NCBI RefSeq assembly: GCF_003363435.1
Contig: NZ_QRCT01000016.1
Span: 1 to 64,000, forward strand
Direction of reading: 5' to 3'
Source of the DNA: Anaerosacchariphilus polymeriproducens
GTDB lineage: Bacteria > Bacillota > Clostridia > Lachnospirales > Lachnospiraceae
Length of the DNA: 64,000 nucleotides
In this document: piece after piece, positions 48,262-57,309 of the stretch
Layout: each line of letters opens with the position of its first letter
How positions within the stretch are numbered: the first letter of the stretch is position 1
Program-made: the position numbers and the translations under genes
Notes under the pieces: generated by a model
Databases searched by the model: none
Told to the model about the DNA's origin: nothing
The model's input: only the letters and a program-made list of their open reading frames with translations

Positions 48262-48328
48262 GTATTTGTATTGGTTTGTAATTATAATGTAGCATTTACG
48301 AAAATCAAATTTAAAGGAGGTATTTTAA

Positions 48329-48430
48329 ATTCAAAATATACGAGATATTGTGATCTCTACTGTAAATAATATTACTTCTAAATGCTCCAGAAATATCATT
48401 CCGGGAAAGGTTCTCTTTGATATTTATTAA
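48329..48430 (+). CDS. 33-residue ORF with possible ATT start
   Basis: A perfect AAAGGAGG site (48313-48320) is followed, eight bases on, by ATT, not ATG. The frame continues for 33 codons (residues 2-11 read QNIRDIVIST; one Cys at 19) to TAA, directly before a terminator. Promoter, ribosome site, ORF and terminator together form a complete small gene. ATT initiation is rare (infC is the known case), so this may be a decayed ORF whose ATG was lost. No homologue is recognised. Confidence 0.4.
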   Translation: MQNIRDIVISTVNNITSKCSRNIIPGKVLFDIY

Positions 48431-48434
48431 TAAT

Positions 48435-48464
48435 GAAAACCGTTCGAATTTTCGAACGGTTTTC
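48435..48464. terminator. Terminator after the small ORF
   Basis: GAAAACCGTTCGAA and TTCGAACGGTTTTC form a perfect 14-base stem around two bases. It begins four bases after the small ORF stop codon and also faces the acetyltransferase remnant. Confidence 0.85.
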
Positions 48465-48508
48465 TATGTAATAATTCATTTTTTACTATTACTCAAAACT
48501 TAACACAC

Positions 48509-48696
48509 TTAGTTTTCCTTTCCTTCCACCTTTATTGTTCCATTATTACATTCATATGGACAGTCCTCTTTATATACAAATCCTAATTTTTTCAAAACAT
48601 TTTCTGATGCAAGATTGGACTTTGCAATTCTTGGGCATCTGTGATGGTAAGAGGTCTTAATATTAATCTTCTAGTTTCTAATATCGGTGTTTTCAT
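48509..48696 (-). pseudogene. Remnant of a GNAT acetyltransferase
   Basis: The minus strand begins MKTPILETRRLILRPLTITDA, the standard N-terminus of RimJ-type acetyltransferases, from the ATG at 48696. After about 21 residues the frame changes to one reading CPRIAKSNLASENVLKKLGF, the family's C-terminal acetyl-CoA region, ending in a TAA at 48511-48509. The whole middle domain (roughly 90-100 residues) is missing, and the join is out of frame. It is an internally deleted gene that cannot make an active enzyme. Confidence 0.85.
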
Positions 48697-48849
48697 TTTT
48701 TCCTGCTTTCTATTTATTAGTAAAATTTTTTATTATAACTGCAACGATTCCAACTAAATATAAAATTATCATCTATAAGAAAATCTTTTCAATAGGATAA
48801 ACAAATCGCCCAAACCCACACAATATAGGTTTGAGCGATAATAAAAAAA

Positions 48850-48921
<72 letters not shown>

Positions 48922-49014
48922 ATTTGTCTATCAGACACAAGCAATAATATACTATAAAGATTTCTTTTTGTCAATTATTTTTATACTTTTTTTATTTTCT
49001 TCATTTCTAGGAAA

Positions 49015-49776
49015 TTAATTTTCTAACGTAATGCTTGCTATATACTCATTATTTGCAATCGGAATCGATGCTAGATTTTCCAAATGTTTAATCTGAATAT
49101 CTACCCACAAATCATCTGCTGCTATTGCTATATGGGCTAAAGCAATTCCCATATCGATTTTAGAAATATCTTGGGTATATTTTATCGGAAGTAATGGTCT
49201 TTTACAAAACATATGCATACGTTTATTGTATACAACAAATCTCCAAGGTTGTCTATTAAAAGAAGACGGGGCTAATCTCGCTGCTTCCAACATTGTTAAA
49301 AAACTGCGGTTTACATCTTCTTTGAAAACACATAATTTGTCCAACGTTAAACGTTTCGCCTCTTTCTCACTTCGTCCTATTTTTCCTTCAGGTTTCCCAA
49401 ATGCTAACATTATAATAAGCCGATTTCCGACACTGTCAATTTTACTCTTCATATTAGCTAAATAGCAGCTTCCGAGCCCTTTCATAGCCAGATACAAAAC
49501 CATCTGTTCCAGCATATAGCCCGCATTAAGCAAATCACCATCTTTTTTTTCAGAATAAAAGAGCAAATAATAAGGTGCCTTGAGAGCAAATATTCCGTTC
49601 ATTTTATTTTTTCTTTCCTTATAAGAAACAATCTCCATTCTAGTCTTAATTTCAGGATATAATGGTATGATTTCTTCATTATATCTTCTAATTGATTCAA
49701 GCTTTTCTTCGCTCAAATCTTCCATAATATATTTACGAACAGATTGTCTATTATAGATGGTTTCAAATAGTGTCAT
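49015..49776 (-). CDS. Nitroreductase-family flavoprotein
   Basis: The 253-residue protein has the nitroreductase fold with FMN contact words TIYNRQSVRKY (about 5-15), MLEAARLAPSSFNRQPWRFVV (about 159-179) and a terminal DMGIALAHIAIAA segment. This two-part arrangement, with the APSSFNRQPWRF site late in the chain, is the "putative TM nitroreductase" variety common in clostridia. Substrate unknown. The ATG at 49776 has GGGTGAG upstream. Confidence 0.85.
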   Translation of the reverse strand: MTLFETIYNRQSVRKYIMEDLSEEKLESIRRYNEEIIPLYPEIKTRMEIVSYKERKNKMNGIFALKAPYYLLFYSEKKDGDLLNAGYMLEQMVLYLAMKGLGSCYLANMKSKIDSVGNRLIIMLAFGKPEGKIGRSEKEAKRLTLDKLCVFKEDVNRSFLTMLEAARLAPSSFNRQPWRFVVYNKRMHMFCKRPLLPIKYTQDISKIDMGIALAHIAIAADDLWVDIQIKHLENLASIPIANNEYIASITLEN

Positions 49777-49957
49777 AACTCTCACCCTTTTATCTTTACT
49801 TTATACGCATTATTTTTTTAATTATATCATATTTATATTCTATAAAAGCTTAAATTTTTATTATTTTTTATTCTTAAAAACTTATAAATATTTTTTCACG
49901 CATAAACTCAATTGTGACTTAATAGAATATAGTAAATGAACCGACAGGAGGTTTTTT

Positions 49958-50395
49958 ATGAGTTCGAAAACTAAAATTGTAGTTCTGCATTTAAAGGAGT
50001 TAATTTATACTGGAATATTTATTGTCCTTGGAATTTTATTAATTGTTCTCCTTATTTTTATGTTTCTCCCTGAAAAAGAAACTTCTCCACAAACAACTCC
50101 AACTTCACAATACATAGCCGGAGTTTATACTTCCTCCATTGATTTGAATAATCATACATTAGACCTGAAAGTTGTAGTTGATAATAATCATATAAATTCT
50201 ATTAGTCTAAGCAATTTAGACGAAACTACTACGACAATGTATCCACTTATGCAACCTGCATTAGATGAACTATGTGAGCAAATATATAAAAATCAATCTT
50301 TAGAAGACATTTCCTATTCGCCTACTAATCAATATACATCAGCAATTTTGTTAAAAGCAATTGATTCTGCATTAGCTAAAGCAGAAAAAAAATAA
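49958..50395 (+). CDS. Membrane-anchored protein with FMN_bind-like remnant
   Basis: The 145-residue protein has one membrane helix (about 13-36), a Thr/Ser/Pro-rich stalk and an outer domain from about residue 52. That domain begins YIAGVYTSSIDLNN and ends SPTNQYTSAILLKAIDSALA, which resembles the GxYxG start and S(G)AT-x-TS-x-A-IxxAI end of flavin-binding FMN_bind domains. The flavinylated Thr motif is not intact, so it may be structural only. AGGAGG precedes the ATG. Confidence 0.55.
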   Translation: MSSKTKIVVLHLKELIYTGIFIVLGILLIVLLIFMFLPEKETSPQTTPTSQYIAGVYTSSIDLNNHTLDLKVVVDNNHINSISLSNLDETTTTMYPLMQPALDELCEQIYKNQSLEDISYSPTNQYTSAILLKAIDSALAKAEKK

Positions 50396-50396
50396 A

Positions 50397-50423
50397 AAAA
50401 TCCACGGATCGCCCGTGGATTTT
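50397..50423. terminator. Bidirectional terminator before the efflux operon end
   Basis: AAAATCCACGG (50397-50407) and CCGTGGATTTT (50413-50423) form a perfect stem with a five-base loop. It lies two bases past one gene and overlaps nothing of the other's coding core. Confidence 0.85.
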
Positions 50424-50426
50424 CTG

Positions 50427-51686
50427 TTATTCATATCGTAATGCATCGATTGGATTTAAGTTCGCTGCCTTATAAGATGGTAAAATTCCAAAGACAACTC
50501 CAATCAACATAGAAAATATTACACCACCAACTGCTGCTGGAATACTAATCGCAGCTGGTACATTGGCTACTTTTGAAATGACTTGTGCCAAAATAATTCC
50601 TGCTACAACACCTATCAAACCGCCAATACTCGTTAGAACAGCTGCTTCTGTCAAAAATTGAGCTAATATTTTCGTTTTGGGTGCTCCTATTGCTTTTTTT
50701 AATCCTATTTCTCTTGTACGCTCTGTAACAGATACAAGCATAATATTCATGACACCAATTCCTCCTACCAAAAGAGAAATACTGGCGATCCAAAGAAGCT
50801 GATTATTCGTCTGTTCTTTTAACTCTTGTTTCTTCTGAGCTTCTTCCATCATATCCTCAGCCTTATACTTCATATCTACTGCTTCTTTTGTAATCGCATT
50901 TGAATTTAAATAATCTGCTACAAATTTCCCGGCCTTCGACATATTGTCTGTAGATGAAGCTTTTATAACCACTTGTTTTGGTTCATCATATCCAAAGCAG
51001 ATAGGCCACGTGGCATTTGTAATAAAGATACTGCCACCACTAATATTGGTCATATATTCATAATAGTCTTCCATTGTATTAATGACTGGTTCAAACTTTT
51101 TGGACTTTTCTACAACACCAATTACTACATAAGGCTCTGATTTTATTTCAATAGTTTTTCCTATCGGGTCTTCACTTTTAAAAAGTGATGTAGCTACAGA
51201 AGACTCTAGAATAACTACTTTTCGAAATTTGTTGAAATCACTTTCTGAAAAGCCTCTACCACTCTTAAATATGTAACTGCAAGTATCAAAATAGCTATTG
51301 TCAACACCTAATACTTTACTTCCTGAATGAGCATTTTTATAAAATGCTTCCTGATAAATCTCTCTTTTATTATAAAAAGAAGCATTTTGAACTAAATCAT
51401 CTTTCAATATTTCTTTTTTATAATTTTCATCCAAAACGCTAACTCCGCTTGGAACTGAAGACATCTCATCTAAATAAAATTCATTATCTCCTTGAAATAG
51501 ATTTATATTTACTGTGTTCGTTCCTGAACCTATTATATTTTCTTTGATTCTTTCATTTGTCCCTTTGATAGTGGATACAATAGCAATAATAGCTGCAATA
51601 CCTATAATTATTCCCAACATAGTAAGGAAGGATCTCATTTTATGTGACCATATCCCCTGAAAGGACAACCTAATATTTTCGATCAT
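50427..51686 (-). CDS. MacB-type ABC permease
   Basis: The 419-residue FtsX/MacB permease has helix 1 (about 17-41), an extracellular MacB-PCD domain (about 45-285) and three C-terminal helices (about 300-325, 345-370, 380-405). The word TERTREIGLKKAIGA before helix 3 is the family signature. It is the last gene of a four-gene operon. The complex probably exports peptides or drugs, or transmits force to the cell exterior. Confidence 0.9.
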   Translation of the reverse strand: MIENIRLSFQGIWSHKMRSFLTMLGIIIGIAAIIAIVSTIKGTNERIKENIIGSGTNTVNINLFQGDNEFYLDEMSSVPSGVSVLDENYKKEILKDDLVQNASFYNKREIYQEAFYKNAHSGSKVLGVDNSYFDTCSYIFKSGRGFSESDFNKFRKVVILESSVATSLFKSEDPIGKTIEIKSEPYVVIGVVEKSKKFEPVINTMEDYYEYMTNISGGSIFITNATWPICFGYDEPKQVVIKASSTDNMSKAGKFVADYLNSNAITKEAVDMKYKAEDMMEEAQKKQELKEQTNNQLLWIASISLLVGGIGVMNIMLVSVTERTREIGLKKAIGAPKTKILAQFLTEAAVLTSIGGLIGVVAGIILAQVISKVANVPAAISIPAAVGGVIFSMLIGVVFGILPSYKAANLNPIDALRYE

Positions 51687-51698
51687 ATCATTACCTCC

Positions 51699-53333
51699 CT
51701 ATTCTTCCATTCCCATGTCAAATTCTGCATCTTTTACTTTCATTCCTTCTTTTGCTGTTGGACCATAAGGAAAAGCAATTCTATCTTCCATTGTTAATCC
51801 TGCTTCTACCTCAATAGAACCCATATCTGTATTAATTGCACTTATTTTTACACTCTTTTTTTTCAATCTATTGTTTTTGTCTGCAACATAAACATAGTAA
51901 TTACTTCCGCTATTACGAACCAATGGAGCAGGAATTTCTATTGATGCGGCTAAATCTGCGCCTTTTTCCAATTTAAGAGATAAGTAATCACCATTGTTTA
52001 ATCCTTTAGCGTTATCTACGTATGCAATATATGGATAATAAGAAGAATTGGGATTACCGGTTCCAAAGCCAATATTTTCACTACTTGCCGGATATTTGGC
52101 TATTTCTTTGATTACGGCTTCAAAGTTTTCCATTGTCTCAAAATTCGTAGCTGTTACTTTTTGACCGGTCTGTACTTCATTCAACTGTAATTCATTTATA
52201 TATCCTTTGATATATAATCCCTCTGAACCTGCAATCACTATATAAGGCTCGCCGTTAGAATTTTCTCCATTTATTTTTTTTACAACTCCATTTATTTTAC
52301 TAGTTACTTCAGCGGCATCTACCTTCTTCTTGGCTTCTTTATAATTCAACTCAGCCTCTTTTACTTCTACTTGATCATCTTTTATCTTTTGCTCTGTTTC
52401 CGCTATCTCACTTTTTAAAGTTTGACTGTCATACTCCATGGTATCGTCAGATGTATTCTCTCCTTCATTGGCTGAATCATCATCCACAGGTTCTGTTTCC
52501 TCCTGTGTATCATCAATTGGTTCTTCTTCTGTTTTCTCTTCTTCAACTTCAGAACCTTTAATATTCCATTTCACCGCAGGGTCTACAGGTTTATTGTTTT
52601 TCCCTACAAAAGTCCAGGAATAAATAATTTTACCTTTTTCTTTATTTCCTTTATGAACTTCAAAGATAGCAGTTTTAGGCTCTCCTTTTTTCTTAGTTCC
52701 TTCTTTATTATAGCCTGCTAAAATATTAATCAATTCTCCTGTAATATACGAACTGTCCGTACACAAGTAACGATATGGTGTTTTTCCTGCACCATTCCCT
52801 TCAAAAGCTTTTGCTTTTGTATCGAGAATATTGTAAGCTTCACCATCTTTCGGTTTTACTTCTACAGGTTCTTCCGTTGGTTCTTCAGTCGGTTCTTCCG
52901 TTGGCTCTTCCGTTGGCTCTTCAACAGGTTCATCAGCAACAGGAGTCGTATTTTTCAATTTTACTAAATCTCTATTATCACTCTCTAACTGATCTTTTGC
53001 ATTTTGAAGTTCTAATTCTTTTATCTCTAATTCCAACTTCGCTTCCTCAATATCATATGAGAATATCCTGTCTCCTTCTTTCACCTTCTGTCCTTCTTCT
53101 ACAAACACTTCCCCAACAGAACGATCTTCTTCAAGATAAATATTCTGAGAAACATTATTCGTTACCATTCCCATACTTTCTTCCATTTGACCTGACTCTT
53201 GAATTATACTATCAACAGAATATACCTCCGCATATCTGCGTGAACCTTTTTTTATCATAAAAATAACTATACTTCCAACAATTAAAGTTATTACAATGAT
53301 AACGCTAATGATAATAATAAGCTTTTTTTTCAT
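51699..53333 (-). CDS. Efflux adaptor with large inserted domain
   Basis: The 544-residue membrane-fusion adaptor has an N-terminal helix (about 6-27), then the first half of the lipoyl/hairpin region (65-130). At residue 131 the coiled coil is broken by an insert of about 170 residues: an EEPT repeat (136-157), a globular part (about 160-260) and an acidic tail (261-300). The coiled coil then resumes (about 303-345), followed by the second lipoyl half and beta-barrel. The insert is absent from ordinary adaptors. The start overlaps the ATPase stop by four bases. Confidence 0.85.
   Translation of the reverse strand: MKKKLIIIISVIIVITLIVGSIVIFMIKKGSRRYAEVYSVDSIIQESGQMEESMGMVTNNVSQNIYLEEDRSVGEVFVEEGQKVKEGDRIFSYDIEEAKLELEIKELELQNAKDQLESDNRDLVKLKNTTPVADEPVEEPTEEPTEEPTEEPTEEPVEVKPKDGEAYNILDTKAKAFEGNGAGKTPYRYLCTDSSYITGELINILAGYNKEGTKKKGEPKTAIFEVHKGNKEKGKIIYSWTFVGKNNKPVDPAVKWNIKGSEVEEEKTEEEPIDDTQEETEPVDDDSANEGENTSDDTMEYDSQTLKSEIAETEQKIKDDQVEVKEAELNYKEAKKKVDAAEVTSKINGVVKKINGENSNGEPYIVIAGSEGLYIKGYINELQLNEVQTGQKVTATNFETMENFEAVIKEIAKYPASSENIGFGTGNPNSSYYPYIAYVDNAKGLNNGDYLSLKLEKGADLAASIEIPAPLVRNSGSNYYVYVADKNNRLKKKSVKISAINTDMGSIEVEAGLTMEDRIAFPYGPTAKEGMKVKDAEFDMGMEE
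52860..52935. repeat. 12-base tandem repeat coding EEPT
   Basis: Four to five imperfect copies of a unit of the form GAAGAACCTACG (minus strand) encode repeated Glu-Glu-Pro-Thr in the adaptor. Third-position differences between copies show some age. The number of units may vary between strains. Confidence 0.75.
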
Positions 53334-54019
53334 TCTGCTTCCTCCTCTCCGGAATTGGAAACAATTTCACCATCTCGTATCATAATTACTCTTTTGGCAT
53401 AATTGGCAATGTGGGCGTCATGAGTAATCATAACAATTGTAACCCCTTCTTCATTTAGCTTGTCAAATAATTTCATCAACTGCTTTCCGGTTTTACTATC
53501 CAAAGCTCCGGTCGGCTCATCCGCCAACAAAATTTTAGGGTTATTTACAATAGCTCTTGCAACAGCAACTCTTTGCTGTTGACCTCCTGACAATTGAGTC
53601 GGTTTAAATTTCATTCTGTCTGCCAGACCAACCCGTTCCAAAGCCCGTGCTGCCAGTTCATGTCTCTCATTTTTGGGAACTCCTGCATAGCTTAAGGGAA
53701 GTTCTACATTTTCTAAAGCAGATTGTCTTGGCAGTAAATTAAAGCTTTGGAATACAAATCCTATACTGTTCAATCTTATATTTGATAAGACTTTATCACT
53801 ATGATTCAGTACATTCTGTTCTCCCAAATGGTAAGTTCCTGACGTAGGTTGATCCAAACATCCAATGATATTCATTAATGTTGTCTTTCCCGACCCCGAT
53901 GGTCCCATAATCGCTACATATTCTCCTTCTTCTACTTCAAGATTAACATCCTTCAAAACCGGAACTACCATTTTATCTTGCTGATAATTCTTGAAGATAT
54001 TCTTTAATTCCAGTATCAT
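53330..54019 (-). CDS. MacB/LolD-type ABC ATPase
   Basis: The 229-residue ATPase has Walker A GPSGSGKTTLMN (39-50), signature LSGGQQQRVA, Walker B ILLADEPTGALD and switch His in MITHDAHIA. It is the standard partner of FtsX-type permeases. Four-base overlaps couple it to both neighbouring adaptor genes. Confidence 0.95.
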   Translation of the reverse strand: MILELKNIFKNYQQDKMVVPVLKDVNLEVEEGEYVAIMGPSGSGKTTLMNIIGCLDQPTSGTYHLGEQNVLNHSDKVLSNIRLNSIGFVFQSFNLLPRQSALENVELPLSYAGVPKNERHELAARALERVGLADRMKFKPTQLSGGQQQRVAVARAIVNNPKILLADEPTGALDSKTGKQLMKLFDKLNEEGVTIVMITHDAHIANYAKRVIMIRDGEIVSNSGEEEAE

Positions 54020-55416
54020 TCTTCCACCTCCGCAGAATCTGTTTCTTCTGTATCTTCTCCTTCTGCCGGCATACTTTCATCCTTCATTGCAGCATCATCG
54101 GTCAATGCTTCTTCTCCATCCGGTATCTCTGTTTCAGCTCCTTCAAAATCTTGAGACTGAATCATATCATCCGGAATTTCTTCTTCTGCTTCCGCTTCTT
54201 CTGCCTTTTCAGTCGTAGTCAGCATACCTTCTTTGAATTCTTCTCTTGGAAATGCAATATAATCATCTTCAGTCAATCCCTCTTTAATTTGATATTTAGC
54301 AAGTTCTTCGTTATATTCTCCCAGTGTTACTGTTCTCTTTTCCAATTTCTTATGCTTGTTGGAAACCCATACAAAAGCAGTTTCACCTTCTTGTATGATA
54401 TAATTCTCTGTTAACCAGATACCTTCTTGATTCTCATTCTGACCCTGATCTAATTCAACAAAAACATGCTGTCCCATCATAAGCCCTTTTGAGTTCTCTA
54501 AGGTAATATAGAAAGGTACTTTCGTCGCAGTATTAGCAGAAGATGATTCGTCTGAAAATTGATCTGTATTACTTTGAACTTTGTTTTCTAAGTCTACTTT
54601 ATTAATTGTTCCTTTCCATGTCGCATGCTCATCGATTCTGGAACGTATGATTACTTCGCTTCCTTCACCTAAAGACTGGGCAGTTTGTTCACTTATTATT
54701 CCTTTTACCCGATAATTACCGGTTGCTAAAATTGTCATAAATGCAGAACCAGAACCATCCTGCGTATCCATCGGTAAATCCTCTGATTCATCTGAAACAT
54801 CCGTATTTTCTGTATTATTAATCGATTTTACAACACCTTCAACTTCACTCTTTTTGGAAGAAGTCTGTATTTTCTTTTCCAAATTTTCTAATTCTTTCTG
54901 AGCTTTTTTAATATCAAATTCTTTTTGTTTAATTTCTGTTTTCGCAGAATTTATTGAAACTGTAATTTGAAATTTGTCATCTGCTGTAGCTGATGCTCTA
55001 TCATTCTCATATCCTTTAATTTCATTATACTTCCCACTGATTTCACTTTGCATTTTTTCAATATCTAATTTCTTAGTATCTATTTGAGTCTGCAATTGAT
55101 CCACGTCATATGTAAATAATTCTTGTCCTACTTTAACGGTATCCCCAACTTTTACTAAGACATCTTTTACTTTTGTATCCGCATCCTTCTCGATTTTATA
55201 AGTTTCCTGTGCTTCTACAACTCCTGAATATCGATTCTGTGAACCATTGACACCCGTTAATCCTGCAACTTCTGCTACTGACTCTACATACACTTTATCT
55301 TCTTCCGAAACCCCAAAGCCGGAAAATGCATACCAAATGCCTATTCCTGCAATTATAAGAACAATTATGACTACTGCACTTATAATTTTCACCTTTTTAC
55401 TCAATTTCTTCTTCAT
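54016..55416 (-). CDS. Efflux adaptor (membrane-fusion protein), first in operon
   Basis: The 466-residue adaptor has an N-terminal membrane anchor (about 10-31) and lipoyl halves around a helical hairpin of about 75 residues (115-190). A beta-barrel domain follows, then an extremely acidic tail of about 75 residues (after 392), rich in Glu, Asp and Ala. It resembles the second adaptor in overall layout but lacks its insert. As the first gene it is translated with the ATPase through a four-base overlap. Confidence 0.9.
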   Translation of the reverse strand: MKKKLSKKVKIISAVVIIVLIIAGIGIWYAFSGFGVSEEDKVYVESVAEVAGLTGVNGSQNRYSGVVEAQETYKIEKDADTKVKDVLVKVGDTVKVGQELFTYDVDQLQTQIDTKKLDIEKMQSEISGKYNEIKGYENDRASATADDKFQITVSINSAKTEIKQKEFDIKKAQKELENLEKKIQTSSKKSEVEGVVKSINNTENTDVSDESEDLPMDTQDGSGSAFMTILATGNYRVKGIISEQTAQSLGEGSEVIIRSRIDEHATWKGTINKVDLENKVQSNTDQFSDESSSANTATKVPFYITLENSKGLMMGQHVFVELDQGQNENQEGIWLTENYIIQEGETAFVWVSNKHKKLEKRTVTLGEYNEELAKYQIKEGLTEDDYIAFPREEFKEGMLTTTEKAEEAEAEEEIPDDMIQSQDFEGAETEIPDGEEALTDDAAMKDESMPAEGEDTEETDSAEVEE

Positions 55417-55501
55417 TTTTACCCTCCGATTTTCTTATAATTTAAATAAAACTTAATCTCTATTTGTTTTCCAAAAACTGACACAATAATAAATCTTAAC
55501 T

Positions 55502-55550
55502 ATTATATCATAATTGATTTTAAAGTTAAACTTAATTAATTCTTAATTAA
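55502..55550 (-). promoter_or_regulatory. Efflux operon promoter and flanking direct repeats
   Basis: TATAAT (55507-55502) with TTTAAC (55530-55525) 17 bases upstream forms the minus-strand promoter. Immediately upstream CTTAATTAA occurs twice on the plus strand (55531-55539 and 55542-55550), spaced 11 bases apart, which suits a response-regulator dimer site. Confidence 0.5.
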
Positions 55551-55591
55551 ATCCCCTACCAGATAGGGACTTTCTTTCTATAATCTAATAA

Positions 55592-55613
55592 CCACCGGCA
55601 ATTATGCCGGTGG
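55592..55613. terminator. Hairpin after glyA
   Basis: CCACCGGCA and TGCCGGTGG form a nine-base GC-rich stem with a four-base loop, 19 bases past the glyA stop. The T run is weak on the glyA side. Confidence 0.6.
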
Positions 55614-55631
55614 CGTTTTATACGTTATTCT

Positions 55632-56870
55632 TTATTCCAATGGATATTTATCTGTTAAAGATTTTACCAAGGATCTAGCTTCTTCTGTACTAGCTTCTCC
55701 ATTCTTGATCATCAATGAAATTGCTTCTGCAATAACATCCATATCTTTTGTATTCATCCCTCTTGAGGTAACCGCCGGAGTACCAAGACGTATACCACTG
55801 GTAACAAATGGTGACTGCGGATCATTCGGAATCGTATTTTTATTACAAGTAATATGTGCCAAATCTAATAATTTTTCAACTTCTTTACCTGTTAAATTGA
55901 AGTTCGTCAAATCCACTAACATTAAGTGGTTATCGGTTCCACCAGAGACTATCTTAATTCCTCTTGCTAATAAGCCTTTGCATAATGCTTGCGCATTGTC
56001 AATGATATTTTGCTGATAATCTTTGAAACTATCCTCTAAAGCTTCTTTAAAACAAACAGCTTTTGCTGCAATAACATGCATTAGAGGTCCTCCCTGTATT
56101 CCTGGGAAAACAGCTTTGTTAAAATTAAACTCTTTCGCTGCTTCTTCATTAGCGAGAATCATTCCACCTCGTGGTCCTCTTAAAGTTTTATGTGTCGTAG
56201 TGGTCACAACATGCGCATATGGCATTGGGTCCGGATGAAGTCCTGCAGCAACAAGTCCTGCAATATGTGCCATATCTACCATTAGATAAGCGCCTGCTTC
56301 ATCTGCCACTTCACGGAATTTTTTAAAGTCTATAGAACGGGCATATGCACTCGCTCCTGCAATAATCATTTTAGGTTTCGCCTCTAAAGCAATTCTTCTT
56401 AGTTCATCATAATCGATAAAACCTTCGTCATTTACCCCATAAGGTACTATTTTAAAGTAGCTTCCAGACATATTCACAGGACTTCCATGTGTTAAATGTC
56501 CACCATGATCCAGATTCATTCCCATTACAGTATCACCGGGTTTTAACATAGCAAAGAATACTGCCATATTTGCTTGTGCACCTGAATGTGGTTGTACATT
56601 GACATAATCACATCCGAATAATTTTTTCGCTCTTTCAATTGCTAGCTCTTCTACAATATCAACACATTCACATCCACCATAATATCTTTTCGCTGGATAT
56701 CCTTCGGCATATTTGTTTGTCATTGGACTTCCCATTGCAGCCATAACAGCCTTACTCACCCAATTTTCAGAAGCGATTAATTCAATGTGACTATTTTGTC
56801 TGGCTAATTCCTCTGTAATCGCATTCGCAACATCAATGTCCACTGTCTTAACTTCATCTAAAGAATACAT
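55632..56870 (-). CDS. glyA: Serine hydroxymethyltransferase
   Basis: GlyA interconverts serine and glycine with tetrahydrofolate and feeds one-carbon units to purine and thymidylate synthesis. The 412 residues show the PLP Lys228 in [14 protein letters not shown], the substrate-binding [10 protein letters not shown] and the N-terminal [15 protein letters not shown] precedes the start. It stands alone. Confidence 0.96.
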   Translation of the reverse strand: MYSLDEVKTVDIDVANAITEELARQNSHIELIASENWVSKAVMAAMGSPMTNKYAEGYPAKRYYGGCECVDIVEELAIERAKKLFGCDYVNVQPHSGAQANMAVFFAMLKPGDTVMGMNLDHGGHLTHGSPVNMSGSYFKIVPYGVNDEGFIDYDELRRIALEAKPKMIIAGASAYARSIDFKKFREVADEAGAYLMVDMAHIAGLVAAGLHPDPMPYAHVVTTTTHKTLRGPRGGMILANEEAAKEFNFNKAVFPGIQGGPLMHVIAAKAVCFKEALEDSFKDYQQNIIDNAQALCKGLLARGIKIVSGGTDNHLMLVDLTNFNLTGKEVEKLLDLAHITCNKNTIPNDPQSPFVTSGIRLGTPAVTSRGMNTKDMDVIAEAISLMIKNGEASTEEARSLVKSLTDKYPLE

Positions 56871-56958
56871 CTGATCACTACCTCCATTTATTTAAATTTT
56901 CTAATTTATTTCCAATGTAAATTATAGCATAAGTTCTTCAAATGTAAAGTACGAATAT

Positions 56959-56987
56959 TTGACACATACACAAAACTCCCTTATAAT
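56959..56987 (+). promoter_or_regulatory. Promoter of the DUF1294 gene
   Basis: TTGACA (56959-56964) and TATAAT (56982-56987) have a 17-base spacer and end 31 bases before the ATG. Confidence 0.85.
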
Positions 56988-57018
56988 TATTAAATTATAA
57001 CTATAAGGAAGTAATTTT

Positions 57019-57309
57019 ATGTCTACTAATATTTATTATACTATTATATTTGCCTACTTATTTGGCATGAACCTGACTGCTTTTGTATCTATGAAACTTG
57101 ATAAAGACAAAGCCCGAAAACATCAATGGCGTATTCCGGAAAAAACACTCTTTATCCTGGCTCTTTTGGGCGGTAGTGTTGGTTCTATCTTTGGTATGAG
57201 AATTTTTCATCATAAAACCAAGCATCTTCACTTTATAATCGGTATGCCAATCATTTTATTTTTTCAAATACTTTTATTATCTTTACTGTTCTTTAGCTTT
57301 ACTTCCTAA
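57019..57309 (+). CDS. DUF1294 family membrane protein
   Basis: The 96-residue protein has membrane segments at about 5-24, 43-60 and 72-93. The family core is visible as MKLDKDKARKHQWRIPEKTL, then LGGSVGSIFGMRIFHHKTKH, which carries the typical Arg, Gly and His residues. The role is unknown; the family is widespread. Its 3' end overlaps the convergent htrA gene by 27 bases. Confidence 0.85.
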   Translation: MSTNIYYTIIFAYLFGMNLTAFVSMKLDKDKARKHQWRIPEKTLFILALLGGSVGSIFGMRIFHHKTKHLHFIIGMPIILFFQILLLSLLFFSFTS

